Notes: generated from the sequence alone by a model not told the origin. DNA of 29,789 bases from an uncultured bacterium (GCA_938003875.1 CALKWO010000052.1:1-29789); one strand, 5' to 3'. Counted from the first letter of the stretch, positions 1 to 8,292 are shown. Numbers and translations: made by a program.

Positions 1-2
1 AG

Positions 3-44
3 CATCTGCTTGAGTCTGCGGGAGGAAATGTGGAACTTATTTAA
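3..44 (+). CDS. C-terminal tail of an upstream gene (partial)
   Basis: The frame starting at base 3 is open from the window edge to a TAA at 42-44 and would encode HLLESAGGNVELI. The last four codons and the stop lie in a repeat arm (32-57) that also abuts other gene ends in this window, which fits a real 3' end. In the AllF/AllG/AllH (FdrA/YlbE/YlbF) context the preceding gene would often be FdrA-like, but 13 residues cannot establish that. Frame 1 is also open here, so the call is weak. Confidence 0.3.
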   Translation, partial: HLLESAGGNVELI

Positions 45-57
45 TTCTTATTCCTTA
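32..57. repeat. Half copy of outer arm of intergenic inverted-repeat family
   Basis: This 26-bp sequence begins GGAACTTATTTAATTC and ends ATTCCTTA. It matches 5148-5173, 28243-28268 and the reverse complement of 28051-28076 with only a few differences each. The inner arm and the other outer arm are not in the window; they may lie before base 1, or this may be a solitary half. It contains the stop of the partial gene at 3-44 and ends 20 bases before the next start codon. Confidence 0.65.
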
Positions 58-77
58 TTTATTGAAAGGTTATTATT

Positions 78-1331
78 ATGTTAGATATTGAAAAAGCGAA
101 TGATGAAACTACGAAGAGAATGCTGGAAGCACATCCTGTTTTGGTCGGTCTTGGCAAAGCAAAAGATGTGATCCCTGGCATGGAAGAGAATATGCTCTTA
201 CATGCAGGCCCTCCTATTGTATGGGAAAAAGCCTGTGGGCCACTCAAAGGAGCTATACTGGGAGCTTTGCTCTGGGAGGGAAAAGCCCAAACAGAAGAAG
301 AAGCGACAAAACTCATGATAGAAGGAAAGATCCAGCTTTCCCCCTGCCATCATCATCAATCCGTAGGCCCTATGGCAGGCATCATCTCTCCTTCTATGTC
401 CGTATATATCGTAGAGAACAAGACTCATGGCAACCGTGCTTTCTGTAACCTCAATGAAGGATATGGCAAAGTATTGCGCTATGGGGCCTATAGTCAGGAA
501 GTCTTAGATAAGCTTCGCTGGATGGAAGATGTTATGGCTCCTGTCATAAAAAATGCTCTGGAAGAAAGCAAGGGCGTTGATATGAGAACGCTGATTTCTG
601 AAGCTTTGCACATGGGAGATGAAGGCCACAACAGAAATAAGGCAGGAACATTGCTTTTCCTCAAAGCCCTCAGCCCATCCATAGCAAAAGTATGCAAAGA
701 CTCTTCCGATTGTTCTAAAATCCTGGATTTTCTAGGCAATAATGCCCTTTCCGTACTCAATCCTATCATGGCATCATGCAAGGCCATCGCAGATAGTGCG
801 ATGGGAATCGAAGGAAGTACCATCGTTTGCACAATGGCTAGAAATGGTACGGAATTTGGAATCCGAGTATCAGGTTTAGGAAAAGAACAATGGTTCACCG
901 CTCCTGCCCAGATACCTAAAGGCCTTTATTTCTCTGGTTTTAAAGCAGAAGATGCCAATCCCGATATAGGCGACAGCACCATAACCGAAACTTCGGGAAT
1001 AGGAGCTTTTGCTATGGCCGCAGCCCCTGCTATAGTAAGCTTTGTGAGCGGAACCCCCAAAGATGCACTCAATAGCACCTTGGAAATGTATGAAATCACT
1101 CATAGCCAGCACAAATTCTTTACAATCCCACAATTGGATTTCCGTGGCACCCCTGTTGGCATTGACATCCGTAAAGTAGTAGAAAAAGGCATTACACCAA
1201 GAGTCAACACAGGAATTGCCCATAAAAATGCAGGAGTAGGCCAGGTCGGTGCAGGGCTTGTAAGACCCCCCATGGAAATCTTTGAACAAGCCATCCTCGC
1301 TTTTGCCCAGAAATATGGGCTAGACGAATAG
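78..1331 (+). CDS. DUF1116 family protein (AllG/YlbE-like, carbamoyltransferase-associated)
   Basis: The 417-aa product has the family's signature block near residues 89-113, CHHHQSVGPMAGIISPSM followed by a VxxVEN strand, and a second block GYGKVLRYGA around 129-138. It is close to full family length. In E. coli the DUF1116 protein AllG (YlbE) is one of three gene products (AllF, AllG, AllH) needed for oxamate carbamoyltransferase in anaerobic allantoin breakdown; the clustered C90 and H91-H93 suggest a metal or active-site role. No AllF- or AllH-like partner is visible; the gene is followed by a repeat and a convergent gene. Partners could lie upstream. The start ATG at 78 has GAAAGG eight bases before it. 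Family assignment is firm; the substrate is inferred. Confidence 0.85.
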   Translation: MLDIEKANDETTKRMLEAHPVLVGLGKAKDVIPGMEENMLLHAGPPIVWEKACGPLKGAILGALLWEGKAQTEEEATKLMIEGKIQLSPCHHHQSVGPMAGIISPSMSVYIVENKTHGNRAFCNLNEGYGKVLRYGAYSQEVLDKLRWMEDVMAPVIKNALEESKGVDMRTLISEALHMGDEGHNRNKAGTLLFLKALSPSIAKVCKDSSDCSKILDFLGNNALSVLNPIMASCKAIADSAMGIEGSTIVCTMARNGTEFGIRVSGLGKEQWFTAPAQIPKGLYFSGFKAEDANPDIGDSTITETSGIGAFAMAAAPAIVSFVSGTPKDALNSTLEMYEITHSQHKFFTIPQLDFRGTPVGIDIRKVVEKGITPRVNTGIAHKNAGVGQVGAGLVRPPMEIFEQAILAFAQKYGLDE

Positions 1332-1349
1332 CCCCCGCAGAAGCAAGCA

Positions 1350-1532
1350 GGCGTATTTTAAGGTTGGGGGATAGCCAAAAGAGAACCACAGATGAACACA
1401 GATGGACACAGATAATAAATCTTTTTCATATGTGTCTCTGTGGTTAATGTATAATATAAATTGCTTCCTTGTAAATTATTTGTGTTTATCTGTGTCTATC
1501 TGTGGTTCGTTCCCCTAAACATTAAATACGCC
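1350..1532. repeat. Nested inverted-repeat element with CACAGAT phased repeats
   Basis: The outer arms, 1350-1371 and 1511-1532, both begin GGCGTATTT read inward and match at about 18 of 22 positions. The inner arms, 1383-1410 and 1481-1508, match at about 24 of 28. Each inner arm is a run of ACACAGAT units at 10-bp spacing, starting GAACCACAGAT. The centre (1411-1480) is AT-rich, with an extra TCTGTGGTTAATGT inside. The element fills the space between two convergent genes, so its transcript could fold from either side and act as a bidirectional terminator or processing signal. No transposase is present. Similar CACAGAT-type repeats occur in unrelated environmental bacteria. Confidence 0.8.
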
Positions 1533-1542
1533 CAAAACAAGC

Positions 1543-4077
1543 CTAAAAATTGGAGGAATACAATATTTCCTGCAATTTTAAGGCTGCTTCTTTGTATTCT
1601 TCCCCGCTCTTTGCTCCTTGCAGGAAAAGAGAAAGGTTTTCGGCTGTTTCGGCAGTGTGGTTTCGGGAAGAAGCTTCCATTGCCTGATCCCAGTATCTTC
1701 GATGATGGTATAGGAAAAAGATTTCCAGCTTATTCTGTAAGTCTTGGATGGCACGTTCCTGCAATCTTCTTTCGAAATCATCAGAAGATGGCAGAAAAAT
1801 TTCTTTGGATCTCAGGCCAGAAGAATCCCTGGTATGTACATCTCTAAGGCATTTTTCTTCAGAAAGATCTTGAATCTTGCTTTCCAGAAGCAATAGCCTT
1901 TTCTCTTTGAGTACATCCAGAATATATCCTTTGACCAGGACTGTTCCGAAAACCTGATAGGGAGAATATTTGTATTGGTAGGCAGCCTTTACATCCAGAT
2001 TCCTTTCTCTTACTGGTGTATATTGCAACTTTTGGTATTCTCTATCGCTGGTTTTCTGCTCTTCATACATTCGATTTTGCAGGCTTTGTGCCTGGTTATA
2101 GGAAGTGAGGGATGCCTGGAATTTTCTTTCGCTCTCGTCATAGAGTGCCTGCTGTTTTTCTTCCTCTTCTTTGGAATCAGAGATTTCTTTTTCCAGTCTT
2201 CTGATGAGAGATCGCAAAATCCGCAAGCGTTCTGCTGCTTCCTCCCTGTTGTATCTTCTGCAAATGGCAATCTTTTTAGAGAGATCAGAAATCTTGTCCT
2301 GATAATAGCGAATTTGCTCTGGAGTCAAAACTTCTTGCAGCTTCTTTTTGTATTGCTGGATCTCTGTCTCTGCTTTGGAAATGTATTTGTTGTTTTCTTC
2401 CACCTGATACTGGATAGAAGCCTTTTGGTTCACGGCCTTTTCTTTCTGGGAGGTCAGATCCAGAACAATTTCCGCAATACGAGAGAGTGATTCTTTATAT
2501 TGATCTCTGGTCGAACGCCTTTCCACCATTGTTTTCTGACGAGCCTGGACTTGCTCATCAAGGCTTATGGCAATGCGTTTTAGGCGGTCTCGTTCTTCTT
2601 CATAGTACTGCCTGTCCCCCGTATACTGCAAAAATTCCCAGGAGGGAATGGCGACTTTATGAGAAAAGTATTGGCTAGTGCATTCCATAAAGGAATTTTC
2701 TCCTGTTTTTTTGGCAGAACTCTCCAAAATTTCCAGATTGAGCTGATATACAGGAAAAAGAATTTCCTCTTCTTGTGGCAAAGAGTAGTTGAGATCCGCC
2801 AGCCTTTCCTTATATTGAGACAAAGTCTCCCTGGCATCTCCTGAAGAAGCCACGAGGAAAGGGAATTGTCTCTGGTTGATATAATCCACAAGGCTTTCTT
2901 GCAAAAAATTTCTATAGGTTTCTTCTCCACCTAAGACACGTATTTTCACCGTGTTTTTTAATTTCAGAAGGCAGAGTACCTGCACCTGCTCTTTTTGCTT
3001 TGCCAGACCAGGAAGGTTAGGAAAGTAAGAGTAAGCTTCTTCTAAATAGCGATGAGCAAGCCCTATATACCTCAGAGCAGGATACTGCATCCACTTCATC
3101 CCTTCTCTCTGAAAAAGCACAGCCAGCATCTTTTTGTTTTTTTCTATCTTTTCTTCGCAGTCTAAAAAAGGACTGATTTTGCTCAGGCATGTTCTGTAAA
3201 GGCGGATGCTCTGAAAATAGCCGCTACAGGTTTGAAAAGACTCTTCTCGTATAGCCCTTTCATAGATTTGCCTGGTTTCTTTTTGTCGGGAAAGGGCAAT
3301 CCCTTCTTCTATTTTTTCCAATAGAAGAGGCTCTCTTTGAAGAATATCCAGAGCCAGCAATTTTTCCCTGGCATTTTGGTAGAGAGAAAAAGATCGAGCA
3401 TATTCGGTTTGCTCCATGCTTTCCTTCGCTTCGCGAATATCGCTTAGACACAAAAGGTGCGTTTGTGCTGCCTTGACCCAGGATTCGGATAACTCTCTGT
3501 CCTGGCCTCTCGTAAGACATACACTAAAAGATTGCAGGGACTTTTCGTATTCCTGATTTTTAAAATATCTCATCCCTTGCAAAAAATGAAAATCGAAGCT
3601 GCCTTTCAATGCCGTCTGCCTTAAATTTTTCAGATAAGGATAGGATGCTTTATAATTCTGAAGCTTTTCGAGATGCAAGAGAGCTTCATCCCATCGATTC
3701 TGCTGCATCCAGTTTTGAGCGACCATAACCCCTGTGTCCACATCTGCCCTGGCAATCTTCAGCCTCTCTTCCCACCTTGCCAGCTCCAGATTATCAGGAA
3801 TCCTCACCCTCGCCTTATCGTAAAAATGCTGAGAGGTTTCAATGTCAGAATTGGCATACTTTCGTATCTTCTCCAGATGAGCCTGCCCCGCATTCTCTTT
3901 GGCTATTTCCAAAAGAGCTTTATATTCCTGATTTTCAGGCGATTCTTCCAACAAAGATTCTAAGAAATAGCATGCCTCTTCATATTGCTGATCATAGATC
4001 CAATTCCTGGCACTCTGATAGCGCATATCAGCACAAGAAAAAAGAAAACAAAATATAAAAATCAAAACGAATTTCAT
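1543..4077 (-). CDS. Large TPR and coiled-coil lipoprotein
   Basis: The 844-aa product starts with a short lipoprotein signal ending LFSC, placing the lipidated cysteine at residue 15. Residues 20-350 form tandem TPR-like helical hairpins, with recurring patterns such as A..W...QQ.Y.EA. Residues 488-680 are rich in Q, E, K and R with heptad spacing and predict a long coiled coil. The C-terminal 160 residues have a short beta-rich piece (QVFGTVLVKGYI) and then helices. This suggests a periplasmic or outer-membrane scaffold that gathers protein partners; no enzymatic motif is seen. It is transcribed alone, convergent to the DUF1116 gene and divergent from the PEP-CTERM gene. I do not recognise a named family. 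Confidence 0.8.
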   Translation of the reverse strand: MKFVLIFIFCFLFSCADMRYQSARNWIYDQQYEEACYFLESLLEESPENQEYKALLEIAKENAGQAHLEKIRKYANSDIETSQHFYDKARVRIPDNLELARWEERLKIARADVDTGVMVAQNWMQQNRWDEALLHLEKLQNYKASYPYLKNLRQTALKGSFDFHFLQGMRYFKNQEYEKSLQSFSVCLTRGQDRELSESWVKAAQTHLLCLSDIREAKESMEQTEYARSFSLYQNAREKLLALDILQREPLLLEKIEEGIALSRQKETRQIYERAIREESFQTCSGYFQSIRLYRTCLSKISPFLDCEEKIEKNKKMLAVLFQREGMKWMQYPALRYIGLAHRYLEEAYSYFPNLPGLAKQKEQVQVLCLLKLKNTVKIRVLGGEETYRNFLQESLVDYINQRQFPFLVASSGDARETLSQYKERLADLNYSLPQEEEILFPVYQLNLEILESSAKKTGENSFMECTSQYFSHKVAIPSWEFLQYTGDRQYYEEERDRLKRIAISLDEQVQARQKTMVERRSTRDQYKESLSRIAEIVLDLTSQKEKAVNQKASIQYQVEENNKYISKAETEIQQYKKKLQEVLTPEQIRYYQDKISDLSKKIAICRRYNREEAAERLRILRSLIRRLEKEISDSKEEEEKQQALYDESERKFQASLTSYNQAQSLQNRMYEEQKTSDREYQKLQYTPVRERNLDVKAAYQYKYSPYQVFGTVLVKGYILDVLKEKRLLLLESKIQDLSEEKCLRDVHTRDSSGLRSKEIFLPSSDDFERRLQERAIQDLQNKLEIFFLYHHRRYWDQAMEASSRNHTAETAENLSLFLQGAKSGEEYKEAALKLQEILYSSNF

Positions 4078-4310
4078 ATTATCCGTGCCTCTCTGATGTT
4101 GCAGATGTAAAAAATCCAGAGCTACAATAATTTTTATGAAACACTGGAAAGTATATGTTGATTACACTGAAAAAAAATCCTGAAATCAAGAGAATTTTTA
4201 GATATTTACGACTTTTTTGAGGCCATTTTTTGAAAACTATTTTTTTTAAGAGTTGTTTGTGATAAAATAGACAAGGTGTTTTTTAGTCTTACTTTTTTAG
4301 GAGACTTTTT

Positions 4311-5030
4311 ATGAGAAAAATCATATTTTTTTTTATCTTTTTAAATCTTTCGGTTTTCGCTGATACTATTTTAAATGAGACATATACAGGACAATACATT
4401 TACAACAACGCAGCATTCAGCCAATCTACCAAAAGTCTAAGTGGAACATCGCTGATTCTATCGGGAATCACTTCTGGCGGAAATTATGTACTTGCCAATA
4501 TGCCTTTTCTTTCTTCTGGCGTACTCTCTGCATCTAACACTGCTATTGTCAATATTACAGTAAACTTTACTAACAATAACGGAGACTATGATCCTATCTT
4601 TTTGATTAGCGATGGAGTGAATGCAGTGGGTTTGCAGATATGGGATAACAGTAGTGGTGGATATGGGGTAATCTCTTTTTCTCAGCCTAGCTCTATGTCA
4701 TTAAGTGGTTGGACAAATCATTCTGGAGTTGGTTCTAGCGTAGGTTTTCCAGGAGTCAACGCTTCTGGAAGTGTAACTTTTAGTACCGCCATCAATTCTT
4801 TGGAGGCAGCCAGTGTAGGCGTAAGTTTTTATTCCAGCACATTCAGTACTATTACATCCAAGACACTGGATCTATCTCGTGGCTTACGCTTCATCATATC
4901 CAATGATGTTAATGATACAACATATCGAATAGATTCTGTCCAGATTGCTATCACGAGCAATATTCCAGAACCAACTAGCTTGATTTTATTATTTTTCAGC
5001 TTAGTTTGTCTTTTTGCCAAAAAAAAATAA
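4311..5030 (+). CDS. PEP-CTERM sorting-domain protein
   Basis: The 239-aa protein opens with MRKIIFFFIFLNLSVFA, a classic signal peptide. The middle is a Ser/Thr/Asn/Gly-rich beta-strand domain with few charged residues. The C-terminus is a textbook PEP-CTERM tail: PEP at about 218-220, a hydrophobic span LILLFFSLVCLF and a final KKK. In the known exosortase system, EpsH-type transpeptidases cleave at this tail and pass the protein to the envelope or exopolysaccharide matrix. No exosortase gene is in the window. AGGAG at 4299-4303 sets the start. The gene stands alone, with a 233-bp AT-rich upstream space shared with the divergent TPR gene. The ligand or matrix role is unknown. Confidence 0.85.
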   Translation: MRKIIFFFIFLNLSVFADTILNETYTGQYIYNNAAFSQSTKSLSGTSLILSGITSGGNYVLANMPFLSSGVLSASNTAIVNITVNFTNNNGDYDPIFLISDGVNAVGLQIWDNSSGGYGVISFSQPSSMSLSGWTNHSGVGSSVGFPGVNASGSVTFSTAINSLEAASVGVSFYSSTFSTITSKTLDLSRGLRFIISNDVNDTTYRIDSVQIAITSNIPEPTSLILLFFSLVCLFAKKK

Positions 5031-5055
5031 AAAAAAGGGAAATCACAAAAATTTC

Positions 5056-5173
5056 GATAACGATTAAGATAATGATAACGAATCGGACTACGATTCATAA
5101 TCTTAATCGTTATCATAATCTTAATCGTTATCTTTATCGTTAAATGGGGAACTTATTTCATTCCGATTCCTTA
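5056..5173. repeat. Nested inverted-repeat element with GATAACGATTAAGAT repeats
   Basis: The inner arms, 5056-5081 and 5107-5132, are inverted copies matching at 25 of 26 positions. The right side holds a perfect 18-bp tandem, CATAATCTTAATCGTTAT, at 5096-5113 and 5114-5131. A copy of the family's outer arm lies at 5148-5173 (GGAACTTATTTC to CCTTA); a left outer arm is not recognisable in 5031-5055. The element lies between convergent genes and overlaps the last 53 bases of the chain-length-factor-like gene. Confidence 0.8.
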
Positions 5174-6317
5174 ATTTTTCTAATAGAAATAAGCTATGCG
5201 TACCCTGACTGCTTACGGAGATCAGAAGGATTCTTTTTATGGTCTTGAGATCTTCCAGCGAATCTGCATCTTTTAGTTCATTGTTAGTCAAATACAGGAT
5301 TTTTTTATCTGGGATTTTTTGCTTTTCTAAAATGGCAAGGCTACCCAGGAAATCTTCGGCAGTTTGTGTGGGTCTGGATAGTGGCGTGTCAGGCGGAATT
5401 AAATAGGCAGATTTCCCTTCTAAAATCGCTTTTATTAAGGGGATTTCTATGTGCCAAAAAGAAGTGGGAACGCCTGTAAATACAACTAAATCTATTGGTT
5501 CGCCAGTACCAGAGGATTGTTCAGACAGGCTTGCTTTGATATCGCAAGCATATTCATGAATCTGTTCTTGATTTTGTGTTGTGCGTGAGGGTAGGAAAAC
5601 AGTGCGTGCATAGACAGGGGTGTTTCTTTCTATAGCTGATTTTTCTGGTTCTAACAAAAAAAAACAGCTTCCTTTGGAAACTGTAGAAAGGGTGTCTTTG
5701 TTTGTATTTTTTTCTAAGACAGACAGATCAAAGAAAGTGTCTGCCCCTCCTACCAATACAACAGGGCATTGTTCTGATTGTAACAGCAAATTTCCTAGGG
5801 ATAGAGCGGACTCGAAAGACTGATCCCCTTGTGTTACGGTAAGAGTTGGGCCTTTGGATTCTAAAGCGATTCCTAAATGTCCTGCTGGTGCATTATGCAC
5901 AGAAGTGTGGAAGAGAGTTGGAGATATTAGAATATCGGATTTCTCCGTGGCCTGCATGAGCAGTGAATGAATCGAATCTATTTCCCCCCAACCTGTTCCC
6001 ATTACGATGCCCATAGTCTCCAGATATTTAGAATATTCTAGCCCGCTATCTTGCAGGCATCTCCATGCGGAGACAACAACCATGAGGGATAAAGAGCGCA
6101 TTCTGCGCTGTAGGCTGGAAGGGATACCAGGCTCTTCTATTGGAGGAATATCATATACCGCATAGATATAGTCTTTACCGAAAAGATGGATATTCTTGGG
6201 CGTAGAGACAGGATTTGTGTTGGAAAGATAGCTATGATAAAAAATATCTTTTGTTACCCCTGAAGGGCATATAATACCTATGCCTGTAATCACTGTCGAT
6301 GCTTTTCGATTATTCAT
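5121..6317 (-). CDS. Ketosynthase-like chain length factor (KS-beta)
   Basis: The 398-aa protein has the thiolase fold of beta-ketoacyl-ACP synthases (start VITGIGIICPSG, core VVLVGGAD) but lacks the catalytic residues. Where the neighbouring KS has TACSSS, this protein has VTQGDQS, so the active Cys is Asp165. The HGTGT and GHxxG histidine motifs are not recognisable. It should therefore be the non-condensing partner that pairs with KS-alpha and helps set chain length, as in aryl polyene and type II PKS heterodimers. It overlaps the KS gene by 8 bases with no clear SD, implying translational coupling. The last 17 residues, from L382 (LRNRNEISSPFNDKDND), are encoded by a repeat and have no counterpart in the KS. 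Confidence 0.85.
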   Translation of the reverse strand: MNNRKASTVITGIGIICPSGVTKDIFYHSYLSNTNPVSTPKNIHLFGKDYIYAVYDIPPIEEPGIPSSLQRRMRSLSLMVVVSAWRCLQDSGLEYSKYLETMGIVMGTGWGEIDSIHSLLMQATEKSDILISPTLFHTSVHNAPAGHLGIALESKGPTLTVTQGDQSFESALSLGNLLLQSEQCPVVLVGGADTFFDLSVLEKNTNKDTLSTVSKGSCFFLLEPEKSAIERNTPVYARTVFLPSRTTQNQEQIHEYACDIKASLSEQSSGTGEPIDLVVFTGVPTSFWHIEIPLIKAILEGKSAYLIPPDTPLSRPTQTAEDFLGSLAILEKQKIPDKKILYLTNNELKDADSLEDLKTIKRILLISVSSQGTHSLFLLEKLRNRNEISSPFNDKDND

Positions 6318-7503
6318 AAAATTTTTTGAATACTAAGGATGTATTGTTTCCTCCAAACCCAAAAGAATTGACCAGTGCCGTGTTAATATTTTCGTGGACT
6401 CCCTTTTCCAGAGAGTGATGAAGATTGCATTTAGGATCAATATTTTCTAGTCTTAGCGTGGGGGGAATAAAATTTGTTTCCAGGGAACTGATAGCGCATA
6501 CCGATGCTATTGCTCCTGATGAGCCTAGTGTATGGCCTAAATAAGATTTTATGGAATTGACCCAGGGCTTATGGCAATATGTATCGAATAGATTTTGGAT
6601 GGCAATCGTTTCTACCTCGTCATTTTGCAATGTGCCTGTGCCATGAGTGCTGATATAGTCTATTTCTTTTGGCAAAATAGAGGCGCAATCAAGAGCTATT
6701 TTCATTGCTTGATATGCTCCTCTCCCCATAGGATCAGGCGCACTCATGTGATAAGCGTCCGCACTCGTTCCAACGCCTGCTATTTCTGCATAGATTTTAG
6801 CCCCTCTCTTTAGGGCATGATCTAGGGATTCTAATATTAGAATTCCACTGCCTTCTCCGAGATTCATGCCTTTTCTTGTGCTGCTAAAAGGTGTGCATTT
6901 GTTTTCTGCCATTATCTTTAAGCTTTGGAATCCATAGTATGTCAAACGGCATAAAGCATCTGCACCTCCAGCAATCATTGCATTGCATTCTTTTTCTCTG
7001 ATTGCATGGAATGCGCAGGCGATGGCATTGGAGCTGGAAGAGCAGGCTGTGGAGAAAAGCATTTTTCTTCCAGAAATATTATACTTTGATGCAATATCAT
7101 CACAAATTACACCCATAGAAAGCGGTTTTGAGATAGAAACTTTATTTTCTTCTCCTTTTCTAAGGTGAAAAAAAGATTCTTCCATTTCTAGCATTCCGCT
7201 TGTGCATGTGCCAAGGGCAATGCCTATATTTTGCCAGGGATTGCTGCCTGCCAGTAAGCCAGACGACAGCAAGGCCTCCTGGATGGCATGATCTGCTAAA
7301 AAATGAATACGAAATTTTCTCTCATCGCTAGAGGCATCTATTTGTGCCTCTCCAACAGGGTGAATTGCAGATGTGGAAAATATTGTAACTGGCCCTAGTC
7401 CATCTTTACATACATGAAGAGACTTTTGGACATCGAGATAGGTATTTCCAATACAAGAAACAATTCCTACACCAGTAACTACGACTCTAGGCTTTTGGCT
7501 CAT
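6310..7503 (-). CDS. Beta-ketoacyl-ACP synthase, KS-alpha (FabF type)
   Basis: The 397-aa product is full length for FabF/type II PKS ketosynthases. It has the complete Cys-His-His triad: C154 in STACSSSSNA, H287 in STHGTGT and H324 in SYLGHTLGSSGA. It ends FGFGGNNTSLVFKKF, the usual C-terminal strand. It would carry out decarboxylative condensation of malonyl-ACP with the growing chain carried by the ACP encoded 32 bases upstream. With the adjacent KS-beta it should form the heterodimer typical of aryl polyene-like clusters. The ATG has GGGGAA just upstream. The role is well supported by context; chain type is inferred. A housekeeping FabF is less likely because of the CLF partner. Confidence 0.92.
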   Translation of the reverse strand: MSQKPRVVVTGVGIVSCIGNTYLDVQKSLHVCKDGLGPVTIFSTSAIHPVGEAQIDASSDERKFRIHFLADHAIQEALLSSGLLAGSNPWQNIGIALGTCTSGMLEMEESFFHLRKGEENKVSISKPLSMGVICDDIASKYNISGRKMLFSTACSSSSNAIACAFHAIREKECNAMIAGGADALCRLTYYGFQSLKIMAENKCTPFSSTRKGMNLGEGSGILILESLDHALKRGAKIYAEIAGVGTSADAYHMSAPDPMGRGAYQAMKIALDCASILPKEIDYISTHGTGTLQNDEVETIAIQNLFDTYCHKPWVNSIKSYLGHTLGSSGAIASVCAISSLETNFIPPTLRLENIDPKCNLHHSLEKGVHENINTALVNSFGFGGNNTSLVFKKFYE

Positions 7504-7535
7504 GGATTCCCCAGGTTTAAAATGGGATGAAAAAA

Positions 7536-7808
7536 TTATGCTGGTTTTGCGGCCTTTTCCTGTAAACTTTCTTCAATAAATCTTACAATATCATAGAGAG
7601 TTCGTATTTTTTTAGCCTTTTCTTCTTCTGCACGAAATTCGAAAGTTTTTTCCAATGCGACTATCAAATCCACCGCATCTATACTATCTAAACCTAGCTC
7701 TTGCAGACTTCCATCTGTCTGTAGCTTTTCTCTGTCAAAACTAAAATCTTCTACCAAAATATCAACGATTTTATCCAATATCTGGGTATTTATAGCCTCC
7801 CCAACCAT
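7536..7808 (-). CDS. Acyl carrier protein
   Basis: This 90-aa acidic protein carries the phosphopantetheine site LGLDSIDAVDL, with Ser42 as the attachment residue, followed by the helix-II pattern LIVALEKTFEF typical of ACPs. It is slightly longer than FabC/AcpP proteins (about 78 aa), with an added Lys/Ala-rich tail. It lies directly upstream of the KS and KS-beta genes in the same direction, so it should be the dedicated carrier for that pair. AGGA about eight bases before the ATG supports the start. No phosphopantetheinyl transferase is seen in the window. Confidence 0.92.
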   Translation of the reverse strand: MVGEAINTQILDKIVDILVEDFSFDREKLQTDGSLQELGLDSIDAVDLIVALEKTFEFRAEEEKAKKIRTLYDIVRFIEESLQEKAAKPA

Positions 7809-7866
7809 ACATCATATCCTCGTCAAAAAAAGTTTAGAAAAAATTCATTTAAATATATATATAGCT

Positions 7867-7890
7867 TGTACCCAGGTAGCCCTGGGTACA
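7867..7890 (-). other. Perfect 10-bp hairpin between PEGA and ACP genes
   Basis: TGTACCCAGG at 7867-7876 is followed by a 4-base loop TAGC and its exact complement CCTGGGTACA at 7881-7890. It is G+C-rich against an AT-rich background. Read on the minus strand it follows the PEGA gene stop by 12 bases, and the bases after it are AT-rich (AGCTATATATATATTT) but not a T-run. It could be a weak or Rho-assisted terminator, or an mRNA stabiliser that sets ACP and KS levels apart from the upstream part of the cluster. Confidence 0.6.
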
Positions 7891-7902
7891 GGGAGTGAAA
7901 TA

Positions 7903-8286
7903 TTAAGGCGTATTTTGATCAAAAGAGCTGGACCTTTCCAGAATAAACTGAAGTTCTTTTGGTTTTGATCGCACAAAGCCTTCTTCAGCAGCAATAATTA
8001 ACATAGGAATGGGCAAGATTATAGACCATACAATGCTGGCAGGAGCAACAAATACTTCTACAGATTGGGTTGTTGGGGCAATAGCTTTGTAACCATCCAG
8101 TCTTAGTTCAATTTTATGCATACCCTTTCCCAGTACCTTGTCCCTTATTTTACAAGGTGTTACATAGTCAGTTTTTACATCATCTATGTAAACACAAGCA
8201 CCTGGAATATTAGACTTTATATGAACACCATGACAGCCAGCCAAAAGGCATACCATAACCAAGACGATAATTGCTGATGTTTTCAC
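7903..8286 (-). CDS. PEGA-domain lipoprotein
   Basis: The 127-aa product begins MKTSAIIVLVMVCLLAGC, a lipoprotein signal with LAGC and lipidated Cys18. It continues into a PEGA-like beta domain: SNIPGACVYIDD, then VTPCKI, then GKGMHKIELRLDGY. A second hydrophobic segment (ASIVWSIILPIPMLIIAA) may sit in or on the membrane. PEGA domains are small surface or periplasmic beta modules without known catalysis. I chose the GTG at 8286 because AGGAGG lies six bases upstream; the frame is open 18 codons further, but the GTG at 8289 is too close to the SD. The position between exporter and ACP genes suggests an envelope role in the polyene pathway, or simple insertion into the cluster. Confidence 0.75.
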   Translation of the reverse strand: MKTSAIIVLVMVCLLAGCHGVHIKSNIPGACVYIDDVKTDYVTPCKIRDKVLGKGMHKIELRLDGYKAIAPTTQSVEVFVAPASIVWSIILPIPMLIIAAEEGFVRSKPKELQFILERSSSFDQNTP

Positions 8287-8292
8287 CACTTT

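Noticed and set aside
1461..1847. Plus-strand open frame of 128 aa overlapping the repeat and the TPR gene end
   Set aside because: It starts inside the inverted repeat and runs antisense to the TPR lipoprotein gene; composition is not protein-like.
4230..4268. Promoter for the PEP-CTERM gene: TTGAAA and TAAAAT
   Set aside because: The two boxes are 27 bases apart; no -35 at 16-18 bases from TAAAAT is better than a T-run.
5056..5132. Possible short CRISPR-like array because of the tandem CATAATCTTAATCGTTAT
   Set aside because: There are only two full copies, they abut without spacers, and the region is better explained as an inverted repeat. No cas genes are present.
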